Shown here: positions 51,770-59,757 of the stretch, piece by piece
How positions within the stretch are numbered: the stretch's first letter is position 1
How the letters are laid out: every line of letters starts with the position of its first letter
Assembly (NCBI GenBank): GCA_041281825.1
Contig: CP166298.1
Coordinates: 5,270,001-5,334,000, forward strand
Origin: Paenibacillus_D tarimensis_A
Lineage (GTDB): Bacteria > Bacillota > Bacilli > Paenibacillales > Paenibacillaceae
Reading direction: 5' to 3'
Length of the DNA stretch: 64,000 bases
Notes under the pieces: model-generated
What the model was told of the DNA's origin: nothing
The model's input: the letters and a program-made list of their open reading frames with translations, nothing else
The model's database searches: none
Program-made: the position numbers and the translations under genes

Positions 51770-52268
51770 ATGCTGGATAACAAGAAGTTTGGAAAAAACA
51801 TCCTCAACTTGCGGAAACGACTAGAGTTGACACAGGTAGAGCTTTCAAACCTGTTAGGTGTTAGTCATCAGGCTGTATCCAAAATGGGAACAAGGAGAAT
51901 GCCTCCCCGACATTGAAGTATTGCTTCGACTTGCAAAGATCTTTGATAAGTCAGTTGAGGAGCTTTTATTGGGCGAACAGCGCTCGCATAGGGTTAAATC
52001 ATTAGACCAATCGAATTTACATAGCAGCGATATTTGGGCGGATGTACTGGAGGAAATAAAAAAACAACTATCCTTTCCCAGCTTCAACACGTGGTTTAAA
52101 AATACTTCCGCTAAATATGAAGGAGACTCATTGATTATCTATAGCCCCAACAATTTTTCAAAAGAATGGCTTTCCACAAGATATACTTCACTTATAACGG
52201 AAGCGTTAAATAAACTCACCGGAGATTCTAAGATCCAATTAAAATTCCAAACCGACTTTAACGGGTAG
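51770..52268 (+). pseudogene. XRE helix-turn-helix / DnaA N-terminal-domain fusion, frameshifted
   Basis: ATG 51770 lies 9 nt behind GGAGGT. Frame one encodes an XRE domain (NILNLRKRLELTQVELSNLL, GVSHQAVSK) and hits an A-run at about 51889-51892. Deleting one A continues as KWEQGECLPDIEVLLRLAKI, FDKSVEELLLGE in the second frame, then a DnaA domain I-like part (IWADVLEEIKKQLSFPSFNT, WFKNTSAKYEGDSLIIYSPN). The intact product would be about 165 residues. DnaA domain I mediates DnaA self-interaction and helicase loading; joined to an XRE domain it could target DnaA or mimic it. Two perfect DnaA boxes follow the stop. Either a decayed gene or a one-base sequence error. Confidence 0.75.
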
Positions 52269-52292
52269 ACAGCTCGGAACAAATGCAACGAT

Positions 52293-52324
52293 TTATCCAC
52301 ATACTTACAAACAACTTATCCACA
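52293..52324 (+). promoter_or_regulatory. Two perfect DnaA boxes
   Basis: TTATCCACA at 52293-52301 and again at 52316-52324, same orientation, 23 bp apart start to start (about two helical turns). They follow the stop of the XRE/DnaA-N gene by 25 bp. The match to the consensus is exact. Whether they regulate this gene, titrate DnaA or are chance is open. Confidence 0.75.
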
Positions 52325-52361
52325 AATGAGTAAATAATCATATGCGGCCTAAAAAACAACT

Positions 52362-52406
52362 AACCGAGCGGATCGTCCACTGTGGACGGATCCGCTCGGT
52401 TTTTTA
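52362..52406. terminator. Strong bidirectional terminator
   Basis: Left arm AACCGAGCGGATCGTCCAC (52362-52380) pairs with the right arm at 52382-52401 with one bulge. TTTTTT follows on the plus strand, and TTGTTTTTTAGG on the minus strand. It ends both the XRE/DnaA-N gene and the convergent DinB gene. Confidence 0.9.
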
Positions 52407-52922
52407 TACTGATAAATACCTTTCCCTGATCACGTTCATATGGTGAATCTCGTGGCCAGCGATGATGAAGGCAGCTGCGCGTGCACTTAACGAATGACCG
52501 CTAAATTCGCCGCGACGCAATAAAGCCTCTTCGCTCAGACTTCCTATAAGCGTAATCGTCGATTGCCGGACAGCCGAATAGTCGTTCAGCACTCTGTCCA
52601 TGGCCATGTTATCGAAGGGAGCATAATGGGCGAAGATGTCCCTGTCGTAACCGGGCATTTCACGTGCATCCCCGCGCGCAATCCGCAAAATGCGGTAACT
52701 CCATAACCGCTCGATATCGGAGATATGGCCGACGACCGATTTCAGGCTCCATTTCCCCTCCGCATACCGGTAACTGCCATGCTCTTCCTTCAGACCTTGC
52801 AACAGGCTCATTGTCTGGTCGTGCAGGTTCTGCATAATGTCCGGCAAGCTCCCATCCGGAACAAGCTCGATGTAACGTTCAGCCATCGGTAAATATTCAT
52901 CCGCTCCCGGTCTTGTTTTCAT
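52404..52922 (-). CDS. DinB-family protein
   Basis: 172 residues, four-helix bundle of the DinB/YfiT-like superfamily. The three metal-ligand histidines are visible in VVGHISDIERLW and AGHEIHHMNVIRERY. Family members include thiol (bacillithiol) S-transferases and stress proteins of unknown role. ATG 52922 follows GGGGG. It lies 19 bp after the amj gene and reads the same way, so the two may be co-transcribed. Closest role within the family cannot be told. Confidence 0.88.
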   Translation of the reverse strand: MKTRPGADEYLPMAERYIELVPDGSLPDIMQNLHDQTMSLLQGLKEEHGSYRYAEGKWSLKSVVGHISDIERLWSYRILRIARGDAREMPGYDRDIFAHYAPFDNMAMDRVLNDYSAVRQSTITLIGSLSEEALLRRGEFSGHSLSARAAAFIIAGHEIHHMNVIRERYLSV

Positions 52923-52941
52923 CGCCTCTACCCCCTTAAAG

Positions 52942-53742
52942 TTATACCAGCATAGACACCATCCACTTGATCCAATGCGCGGCCGGCAGAAGCAATAGCT
53001 GTGCCATTAATGTCCCGATCATCCGTGAAGCCATCAGCAAACCAAACATTTTATTTAAGGCCGCGATATCTTTTTCGCCTTTCAAAACTTTGTCCGTAAG
53101 CAGCCCCACCTGGGGATCAATCAATACCGTAAGCAGGATCGTCGCCACGCCATTAATCAACCCCGAAGCCTGAGAAGCGGCGATGGAATTATCGGCCGTC
53201 AAGGTTGATGCCAGCAGTGCGGCCAACACGCCGATCGTATAAATGGCTGTGACCGAGACATTCAGCACAACAAGTCTTTTCGGAATACCGCCGATTCTCA
53301 GACGGGACAACATCGCCAGCTTGGGAAACCGTAAATGATACCGTGCATTACTTAGTTTACGGATTGAAACGGCCGACCGGATCATGTTTGGTACGGAACC
53401 TGTCAGCTCCAAATGAGAAATGACTCTTTTGGAAAGAATTACTGCTGAAGGGAATACTAAGATCGCCAAAAACGTTCCTAACGTTGCGGCAAATATGACG
53501 ATTCTCAAATGTTCAACCAAATTGAAATCCACCGTACGCTTGGAGAAATCGATAATATTGCCGAGCAGCGGCGCTTGAACCATATTCGCCGTTCGTGATA
53601 TAAGAAGAATGATTCCGGCCAACGATAAAGCTATGGCTAATTTCCCTAAGCGTACGCCAGCTAACCGCAGCGAATAAGTGAGCGTTTCTGAAAAATGAAT
53701 AATAAAGGTAAAAACAGATACGATCAGTACCTGCTGAAGCAT
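52942..53742 (-). CDS. amj: Amj-type lipid II flippase
   Basis: 266 residues with about six membrane segments. The sequence (VFTFIIHFSETLTYSLRLAG, VRLGKLAIALSLAGIILLIS, RTANMVQAPLLGNIIDFSKR) fits the Amj (YdaH, DUF2837) family, which in B. subtilis flips lipid II as an alternative to MurJ under antibiotic stress. The length is the family's usual length. It is followed by a DinB gene at 19 bp. Known Amj genes are controlled by extracytoplasmic-function sigma factors; no such promoter was identified here. Confidence 0.85.
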   Translation of the reverse strand: MLQQVLIVSVFTFIIHFSETLTYSLRLAGVRLGKLAIALSLAGIILLISRTANMVQAPLLGNIIDFSKRTVDFNLVEHLRIVIFAATLGTFLAILVFPSAVILSKRVISHLELTGSVPNMIRSAVSIRKLSNARYHLRFPKLAMLSRLRIGGIPKRLVVLNVSVTAIYTIGVLAALLASTLTADNSIAASQASGLINGVATILLTVLIDPQVGLLTDKVLKGEKDIAALNKMFGLLMASRMIGTLMAQLLLLPAAHWIKWMVSMLV

Positions 53743-53850
53743 GGAAACACCCCACTTTTTTTACGTACGGGCTGACGCTGTAAACATATAATAGCATACG
53801 TCTGTGGTTATTCCAGTCCTTGTCATTTAATTTTTAAACTTTCCTTGTAC

Positions 53851-53879
53851 TTGACAAAGCCGTTTGCCAATAATACCAT
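53851..53879 (+). promoter_or_regulatory. Promoter of the CDF exporter gene
   Basis: TTGACA (53851-53856), 17-bp spacer, TACCAT (53874-53879). The -10 box lies within a 40-bp palindrome, which is a good layout for a repressor-controlled promoter. Confidence 0.65.
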
Positions 53880-53912
53880 TACACATGAGCATGTATTCAT
53901 ATGTAATGGTAT
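53873..53912. promoter_or_regulatory. Large palindromic operator before the CDF exporter
   Basis: Arms ATACCATTACACATGA (53873-53888) and TCATATGTAATGGTAT (53897-53912) pair with one mismatch around an 8-nt centre. It covers the -10 and the transcription start. The inner part ATGA...TCAT recalls ArsR/SmtB (CzrA-type) metal-sensor operators; the outer arms are longer than usual and could also act as an mRNA hairpin. Confidence 0.6.
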
Positions 53913-53940
53913 AAATAGCCGATTTAAGGAGGCCCTCCTC

Positions 53941-54888
53941 ATGCATAATCACTCTCACCATGGCCACCACCATGGACATCATCACGATCACCATCATGGA
54001 CACGGTCACGACCACACAAGAGAAGGAAATAAAAAAGGATTGACGATCGCCCTCATCATTACGACCGGCATTATGTTTTTGGAGTTTTTTGGCGGGTTGC
54101 TGACGGGGAGCCTTGCACTGCTGTCCGACTCCGGCCATATGCTCAGCGATGCCAGCGCGCTCCTGCTTAGTCTCGCCGCCATCTGGTTCGCAGCCAGACC
54201 GCCTTCGCCGAACAAAACGTACGGGTTTTACCGGTTCGAGATCCTGGCCGCTTTTTTTAACGGCATCGCCTTGTTTGTTATTGCGGGGTTTATCGTTTGG
54301 GAAGCGGTCCAACGCTTTGAACAACCGCCTATCGTTGCCAGCGGCTCCATGTTGCTGATTGCTGCCATCGGCCTGCTTGCCAATGCTGGGAGCGCTTGGG
54401 CGCTGATGCGCAAAGGTGACGTCAAAAACAATGTGAACCTGCGCAGCGCTTACCTCCACGTGCTAGGTGATGCGTTAGGGTCGGTCGGCGCGATTATCGC
54501 GGCTTTCCTTATGATGGCGTTCGGCTGGTATGTAGCCGACCCCATTATTTCCGTCCTCGTTGCGCTGCTTATCTTAAAAAGCGCCTGGGGGGTCATTCGT
54601 CATACAGTGCACATTCTTATGGAAGGCGCTCCCGTCACGATCGATCAGACGGCGGTCACAGAGGCGCTGCTCTCGATCAAAGGCGTCAAAGATGTGCACG
54701 ATCTTCATATCTGGACGATCACGTCCGGTTTGGACTCATTCAGCTGCCACCTCGTGATTGAGGATCAAGCGGACAGCCAGGATGTACTGCAGCAGGCGAT
54801 CCACATTATCGAAGACCATTTTAAAATCGGGCATACGACGATTCAGGTTGAATCCTCGAAAATACATCATGCCGCGGCAAAAGTCTAA
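53941..54888 (+). CDS. Cation diffusion facilitator (CzcD/ZitB-type zinc exporter)
   Basis: 315 residues from ATG 53941, which follows AAGGAGG by 8 nt; the open frame further upstream runs through the operator and is not coding. The N terminus is extremely His-rich (HNHSHHGHHHGHHHDHHHGH). Six membrane segments follow, with the metal-site motifs SDSGHMLSDASALLLS (TM2) and HVLGDALGSVGAI (TM5), and a cytoplasmic C-terminal domain (VKDVHDLHIWTITSG, HTTIQVES). Zinc or similar divalent ion/proton antiport is expected. Likely derepressed by excess metal through the upstream palindrome. Confidence 0.94.
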   Translation: MHNHSHHGHHHGHHHDHHHGHGHDHTREGNKKGLTIALIITTGIMFLEFFGGLLTGSLALLSDSGHMLSDASALLLSLAAIWFAARPPSPNKTYGFYRFEILAAFFNGIALFVIAGFIVWEAVQRFEQPPIVASGSMLLIAAIGLLANAGSAWALMRKGDVKNNVNLRSAYLHVLGDALGSVGAIIAAFLMMAFGWYVADPIISVLVALLILKSAWGVIRHTVHILMEGAPVTIDQTAVTEALLSIKGVKDVHDLHIWTITSGLDSFSCHLVIEDQADSQDVLQQAIHIIEDHFKIGHTTIQVESSKIHHAAAKV

Positions 54889-54903
54889 ACCTACGCAATG
54901 CAC

Positions 54904-55572
54904 TTAAGGCCGCAGAACATCTGCCAATTGACTTAAATCGCGGACAATCAAGTCGGGGCGCACATCCAATTCATCAAATACGGTATTCGTGCGATTGACC
55001 CAGCATACCGTTAAGCCGTACGTTTTGGCCCCGGCCGCATCCCACGCATTACCTGAAACATATAATATTTCTTCCCTTCGAAATCCAAGATTTGCGGGGG
55101 CCAACTGATATACACCCATATAAGGTTTATAAATCCGAATGACATCCACACTTAAAATAGCTGAAAAATAATGGCCTAAACCCGCGTGATTCACCACAGA
55201 ATGCAGCATTTGGGGGGTGCCGTTGGATAAAATCGCCAAGGGCATCCCTTGTATCCGGTTCAATAAGGAAGGCACTTCCGGAAACGGCTTTAAATATACA
55301 TATTCGCTGAGTACCATTCTTCGAGTGGCGGCGTCCGCATGCAATCCGAGTGATTTCAATGCATAAACCAAAGCATCGTCCGTTACATACCAAAAGTTCT
55401 TATACCTGCCCATTAACGACCGCAGCCAAGTGTACTCAAGCTGCTTCTGTCTCCATACGTCACTGACTTCCTGTCCTTTGCCGGGGAAAAAGTGGTCAAG
55501 CTTCTCAACAACCGAATGTACATCGAACAAGGTGCCGTACGCATCAAATACAACCGTCTGAACACGAACCAC
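54904..55572 (-). CDS. Haloacid dehalogenase type II-like HAD hydrolase
   Basis: 222 residues, GTG 55572 behind GGGAGGG. HAD motifs: VVFDAYGTLFDVHSVV (nucleophile Asp; the DAYGTL form is typical of L-2-haloacid dehalogenases), LAILSNGTPQML (Ser-Asn), IYKPYMGVYQLAP (Lys) and ILYVSGNAWDAAGAKTYGLT (the SxNxxD form of motif IV). Length fits (S)-2-haloacid dehalogenase, but many such proteins are general phosphatases. Convergent with the CDF gene (15 bp between stops). Confidence 0.9.
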   Translation of the reverse strand: MVRVQTVVFDAYGTLFDVHSVVEKLDHFFPGKGQEVSDVWRQKQLEYTWLRSLMGRYKNFWYVTDDALVYALKSLGLHADAATRRMVLSEYVYLKPFPEVPSLLNRIQGMPLAILSNGTPQMLHSVVNHAGLGHYFSAILSVDVIRIYKPYMGVYQLAPANLGFRREEILYVSGNAWDAAGAKTYGLTVCWVNRTNTVFDELDVRPDLIVRDLSQLADVLRP

Positions 55573-55669
55573 GATTCATCCCTCCCGTTATAGTTTATGA
55601 GAGAGATTTGCGGATTATTTTCCAATTGTCTCGGGAACCCCTGCGCCGATCATGATTTTCCCGTAATTT

Positions 55670-56548
55670 TCATAAGATGCGACTGAACGACCGATAATCA
55701 GAAGGACTTCGACCGGCCATTCGGTGAAGCTTCAGATAACTGTATGCATATTTATAAAAATGGCCATGTCTGCTGTCTGCAAAAGCCTGTTCCCAGTATG
55801 ATGGCTCCAGCGGATTCCACATTGTTTCTGATAGCGATAAATTGTATGCGACCGGATCTTCGAGTTTGTTTGCATAAGTTATGATGTCTACCCTTGTGAA
55901 AAAGGCTGAATCCAGTTTGTCGAACGCTAATTCGCGATAAGCTGTTTTCAATTCAGCTATAGAGTGACCATGGGTAAGGAGGTGTCCTAGCTGCATATCA
56001 CCTTTCTCCATTTGCAGCGGCCTCTGAAAGTCATGGAATAGGTTAAGCACAGTATTCGGAGTCAAATCAAACCTTAAAGATGTATGAGGAATGCTGTCAG
56101 GATAAACAACTACATTGTTTCCATTTACTGTTACAAAACCAGGGCCTGAAGCTGCGAATTCTCTAAGTATTTTTGCCATCGCCTCGAACAATTCCGCGGT
56201 TGCCATAACATCTGAACGAGATAGCATATTCAAGATATAATACGCGTAGATCACATCATGACCAAGCGCATGGCAATTATGGCTATTTTGGATAATCAGG
56301 TTTATCATACCGGCACGAAAGCCCGCGAATTCTTTGTCTGCCCGGTAATGTTGCTCGTTTACATGTTCCTCCAAGATTCTCTCAAGATTTTTGCGAATCG
56401 TGACCTCCAACGATCCAGGTACAAGATTTTCATCCATTAGCTGAATCAAAGCTAAAACCGCACATGCCCAATGGCCTTCCCAAATATTGCTGTGTGAAGA
56501 TTCAATCATTTTTTGGCATGCCCATTTTCTATAGAAATCGATGTCCAA
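55670..56548 (-). CDS. Uncharacterised soluble protein
   Basis: 292 residues, start TTG 56548 behind AAAGGAG. I do not recognise a family. It seems all-helical and cytoplasmic, with His and Trp spread along it (MIESSHSNIWEGHWACAVLA, IIQNSHNCHALGHDVIYAYY, LGHLLTHGHSIAELKTAYRE). Several His-rich helices (NSHNCHALGHD, THGHS) could bind a metal. It follows a methyltransferase-like gene by 26 bp in the same direction, so they are probably one operon. Composition is AT-rich. Confidence 0.7.
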   Translation of the reverse strand: MDIDFYRKWACQKMIESSHSNIWEGHWACAVLALIQLMDENLVPGSLEVTIRKNLERILEEHVNEQHYRADKEFAGFRAGMINLIIQNSHNCHALGHDVIYAYYILNMLSRSDVMATAELFEAMAKILREFAASGPGFVTVNGNNVVVYPDSIPHTSLRFDLTPNTVLNLFHDFQRPLQMEKGDMQLGHLLTHGHSIAELKTAYRELAFDKLDSAFFTRVDIITYANKLEDPVAYNLSLSETMWNPLEPSYWEQAFADSRHGHFYKYAYSYLKLHRMAGRSPSDYRSFSRIL

Positions 56549-56574
56549 ATCAGATCATCTCCTTTCCTATCAAA

Positions 56575-57141
56575 CTAATCAACCGACTTCACAGCGTCCA
56601 CGATGAGAGACACAAAGCCAAGCTTTCCGTCTTTATTTCTGTGGTCAAACCGCTGGGAACGATATATAAAGCCTTTCTTCTCTTCCCAGTCGTTATAATG
56701 AAATTGACCGTTTTCATCACAATATTCCAGTAATTGAACTTTAAATCCAGCCGTTTCGAACATGGTCGAAAGAGTATTGTAGGTATGCACAATCTTATGG
56801 CTCGCAGCTTGATGATCGGCAGGACCTGGACCACCGATTTGCACGCCCTTTTGATATTCCTCGTTTGGAAAAAAGCCGTCTGGCACAGCGCAACGGACAT
56901 ATCCACCCGGCTTAAGAAACTCAAAACAAATTTTCGCAGCCTCGACCCCTTCATCGAGATCTAAGTGTTCCCATACATGCTCCGCTAAAATTGCTGAGAT
57001 GGTATTGGGCAAGAAACGATCTGCCCATAGATCTCGCTGCAATAAATTCAAATCTGCTTCCTGAGTTTGCGTCCATTCGGGGTTGTTATCATATTGGCCA
57101 GCTCCAATGACCACTCGCATTTCTTCGTTATTCGTAACCAT
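56575..57141 (-). CDS. Small SAM-dependent methyltransferase-like protein
   Basis: 188 residues (ATG 57141; GTG 57144 also possible). The methyltransferase fold is suggested by VVIGAGQYDNNPEW (a short glycine loop), ISAILAEHVWEHLDLDEG (post-motif II EHxxEHL) and FEFLKPGGYVRCAVPDGFFP (motif III). It resembles the COG4627-type predicted methyltransferases. The acceptor substrate is unknown. It is the first gene of a pair with the unknown protein downstream. Confidence 0.82.
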   Translation of the reverse strand: MVTNNEEMRVVIGAGQYDNNPEWTQTQEADLNLLQRDLWADRFLPNTISAILAEHVWEHLDLDEGVEAAKICFEFLKPGGYVRCAVPDGFFPNEEYQKGVQIGGPGPADHQAASHKIVHTYNTLSTMFETAGFKVQLLEYCDENGQFHYNDWEEKKGFIYRSQRFDHRNKDGKLGFVSLIVDAVKSVD

Positions 57142-57144
57142 CAC

Positions 57145-57532
57145 TTCGCCCCCCCCACTTTAATCTTACATGAATAGTGTAGCAATATCGGGTCTGGTCA
57201 TAAATGGAATCTGGTTACTTATATATGGAAATTTGTGATTTCAAACAAATCCGAAATTTGTGATTTCAAACAAATCCGTTTGTTTAACAGCGGGCGGCCA
57301 TAGCACCCCACAATCAAGACTCTGTTTGGCCCTTATGGTCCGAAGAATAAATAGCCAAAAAACATGACAAAAGCGAACTGAAAAAATGTGTTCATCACCC
57401 ACTTACAGAAGTTGGGCGTTTTCTGGTCGTTTCAGATAAACTTCAGCAATGAGACAACCTATTGGATCCGGCTCGGTATATAATTAACTATGAATAGCTG
57501 TACAAAACCTTACCGTGATATGGGGGGAAGAA
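57145..57532. other. Non-coding stretch with a 25-bp tandem repeat
   Basis: Two exact copies of a 25-bp unit (GAAATTTGTGATTTCAAACA plus AATCC) lie at 57228-57252 and 57253-57277. The rest holds AT-rich sequence and the leader of the monooxygenase gene; no further gene is seen. Confidence 0.6.
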
Positions 57533-58711
57533 ATGAAAGCAATTATAATCGGTGGCGGAATAGGCGGGTTTAGCTGTGCCATCGCTCTTCGTAAGGTTGG
57601 ATGGGATGTTACAGTATTTGAACAGAACGAAAGACTGGTAGAGAACGGGGCAGGGATCGTACTCGCTGCGAATGCCATGAGGGCACTAGAAAGACTCGAT
57701 ACGGCGGGGCGCATCCGGGAAGAGGGAGCACCAGTCGGAGTTGCTGAACTGAGAACATGGAAGGGGAGCCTCTTGACACGTCTGCCGGTTGAAAAACAGG
57801 CTTTGCGTTACGGTACGCTGAGTTATCTCATCCACCGGGGCAGCCTGCAATCAATTCTCTATGCGCACTCCCTTAATCTTGGCGTCACCGTCAAGCTGGG
57901 TAAAAGGGCTGCCGAGTTAACCGAAAAGAATGAAGGCGTCGAGGTGCGTTTCACGGATGGAACGACTGCGAACAGCGAACTCCTGGTGGCTGCCGATGGA
58001 TATCGTTCAAAAATCCGTGATCAGCTTTTTGGTCACGTTCCACTACGATATTCAGGATATAGAGCAGTACGAGGCATAGGCAATTTTGAGGACCCGCACT
58101 ATCCGCTTGCGGCCGGGGGTGGATTTGAGGCGCTTGGCAATGGTACTCGGTTTGGATTTTCCCACCTTGGCGGAGGACGTATCTTCTGGGTTGCTGCAAT
58201 AAATGAGCCGGAGGGCCAGGGAGCTCCCCTTTCACCCGAGGAACGCAAGAGACACGTTTTGCTAAAGTTTCGGAACTGGTATTCACCGGTTCCAGCAGTT
58301 ATTGAAGCAACATCGCCCTGGGATATTCTTACCCATCCGATATATGACCTGAGGCCGCTCAGGCAGTGGAGCAAAGGTAGAGTAACGCTGCTAGGAGATG
58401 CGGCACACCCGATGCTTCCAAACCTGGGGCAGGGCGGAGCGCAAGCAATGGAGGATACAGTCGTGCTTGCTGATCTGCTTAGAAACAGGCCGGCAGGCGA
58501 AGCTTTAGTCGAGGCCTTAAAGGCGTTTGAAAAAGTGCGCATTCAGCGTGTCCGTAAGATCGTCCGCCAATCGCACCTTATGGGACGGCTTATGCAGCTC
58601 GAGTCCCCGCCCGCGCTGGCCATTAGGAATACGGCTTTTCGAGTGGCAGCGAACAAGTTGTTTATTGCTCGGCTACATTCATTGGTCGGTTATGATCTGC
58701 CGACCTTATAA
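57533..58711 (+). CDS. FAD-dependent monooxygenase (salicylate hydroxylase/UbiH-like)
   Basis: 392 residues from ATG 57533, behind GGGGGGAAG (the frame opens at GTG 57515). The group A flavoprotein monooxygenase motifs are complete: GGGIGGFSCAIALRKVGWDV (dinucleotide-binding), VAADGYRSKIRDQLFG (DG motif) and LLGDAAHPMLPNLGQGGAQA (GD motif, FAD ribose). Such enzymes hydroxylate aromatic or polyketide-like compounds with NAD(P)H. Monocistronic, with its own terminator. Substrate unknown; antibiotic or aromatic modification both possible. Confidence 0.92.
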   Translation: MKAIIIGGGIGGFSCAIALRKVGWDVTVFEQNERLVENGAGIVLAANAMRALERLDTAGRIREEGAPVGVAELRTWKGSLLTRLPVEKQALRYGTLSYLIHRGSLQSILYAHSLNLGVTVKLGKRAAELTEKNEGVEVRFTDGTTANSELLVAADGYRSKIRDQLFGHVPLRYSGYRAVRGIGNFEDPHYPLAAGGGFEALGNGTRFGFSHLGGGRIFWVAAINEPEGQGAPLSPEERKRHVLLKFRNWYSPVPAVIEATSPWDILTHPIYDLRPLRQWSKGRVTLLGDAAHPMLPNLGQGGAQAMEDTVVLADLLRNRPAGEALVEALKAFEKVRIQRVRKIVRQSHLMGRLMQLESPPALAIRNTAFRVAANKLFIARLHSLVGYDLPTL

Positions 58712-58803
58712 TAAAATAGCACCTCATTCTTGTTTAGAGATAAACCCTTAATGTTTCTCGTTGTTTTTCGTTTCATATTTTACCTCCGATTATTCCCTTT
58801 TCA

Positions 58804-58847
58804 GCGAGGCGACCGGGCTTTGCTGCCGGTCGCCTCGCTTCTGTTTT
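58804..58847 (+). terminator. Intrinsic terminator of the monooxygenase gene
   Basis: Arms GCGAGGCGACCGG (58804-58816) and CCGGTCGCCTCGC (58826-58838), perfect, followed by TTCTGTTTT on the plus strand. Confidence 0.87.
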
Positions 58848-58884
58848 ATTCAAGGACGAGTTCACTCTTGAACATTCGCCCCCT

Positions 58885-59415
58885 TTAATTTGACAGAGAA
58901 TTTTCATTATACCACTTTCTTAGCTGATTAATTTGAGCCTGATGATATCGGCTATGGTCAGCCATATGCCATAGGCCCCAGCGTATGGTTGCTTGCTTTT
59001 CATTTTCATGCCCAAAAGTGACAATTTTATCTAGTGCAGCATCCGTTAATAGTGTACATGTATCTTTCAACATATTTAATACAACTTCATATTTAGAAAT
59101 AAGTGTGTTCAAAGACTTCCCTTTAACCATCGGAAGCCTATAATTTGCATCTATCATGGGGCCATATTGCTCTTTTAAAGAATCAGGAAGTGGTTGTCCT
59201 TTCATTCTATAAACCCAATTCAGGTCAACATACGTGATATGTTTTATTAACTGAGCGGTACTATTAAAGTTGTTTTTTGGACCCTTGTAATCTACTTCTT
59301 CTTGCGACATGCCATGAGTGATTAATTGTAGTCGTTGGCTATTCTCTTCCACAGCGGAATATAATATTCCCACAACAGGTGACATATTAGCTTCACCTCG
59401 TAAATCGTAAAGCAT
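58885..59415 (-). CDS. DinB-family protein
   Basis: 176 residues (or 166 from ATG 59385, which also has a good AGGTGA site). The DinB four-helix bundle shows in TAQLIKHITYVDLNWVYRMK (first His), ITHGMSQEEVDYKGPKNNFN and IRWGLWHMADHSRYHQAQIN (His pair). Metal-dependent transferase or stress protein of unknown substrate; second DinB protein in the window, unlike the first in sequence. It converges on the monooxygenase gene. Confidence 0.88.
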   Translation of the reverse strand: MLYDLRGEANMSPVVGILYSAVEENSQRLQLITHGMSQEEVDYKGPKNNFNSTAQLIKHITYVDLNWVYRMKGQPLPDSLKEQYGPMIDANYRLPMVKGKSLNTLISKYEVVLNMLKDTCTLLTDAALDKIVTFGHENEKQATIRWGLWHMADHSRYHQAQINQLRKWYNENSLSN

Positions 59416-59757
59416 CCCAGCTCTACCTCCCTCGCTTATTTAATATTCACATTTCATTTTATCTTTTCATGATGTTTAATCCAATGATAATGCTTCTTCC
59501 AAGTGAACTTGTAGTTCTACGTTTTGGTCAACTACCCCCACTTAACGTTACGCGTTTGAAGTGGGAGCTTGCACCTAACCAGCAGTCAGAGCGGTTCCTT
59601 CAGAACCTCCTGCCTCTGTCGGTCAGTTCTTGCCTGTTAACTGTGACGGACACGAATAACAAACTTAGGCAGCAGGATAGTTTGAATACATAGAAGGGAA
59701 ATAATGGGTGCCTCTCGAATTGTATCATAATTACACTTTATAAGGAGACGATGCGAA
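59416..59757. other. Intergenic stretch with an IS200/IS605-like hairpin
   Basis: Around 59529-59567 the plus strand reads CTACCCCCACTTAACGTTAC, then GCGTTTGAAGTGGGAGCTTG, a hairpin (CCCCACTT/AAGTGGGA) that resembles the conserved stem near the right end of IS200/IS605-family (TnpB-carrying) elements. No transposase or TnpB reading frame is present. It is best read as an element remnant. Confidence 0.4.

Noticed and set aside
53827..54459. Minus-strand frame of 210 codons opposite the CDF gene
   Set aside because: Antisense to the His-rich start and first membrane segments of a definite CDF transporter, and it crosses the promoter and operator.
59469..59693. Plus-strand 74-codon frame before the GyrI-like gene
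   Set aside because: It runs through the IS-like hairpin, has no ribosome binding site and no family match.
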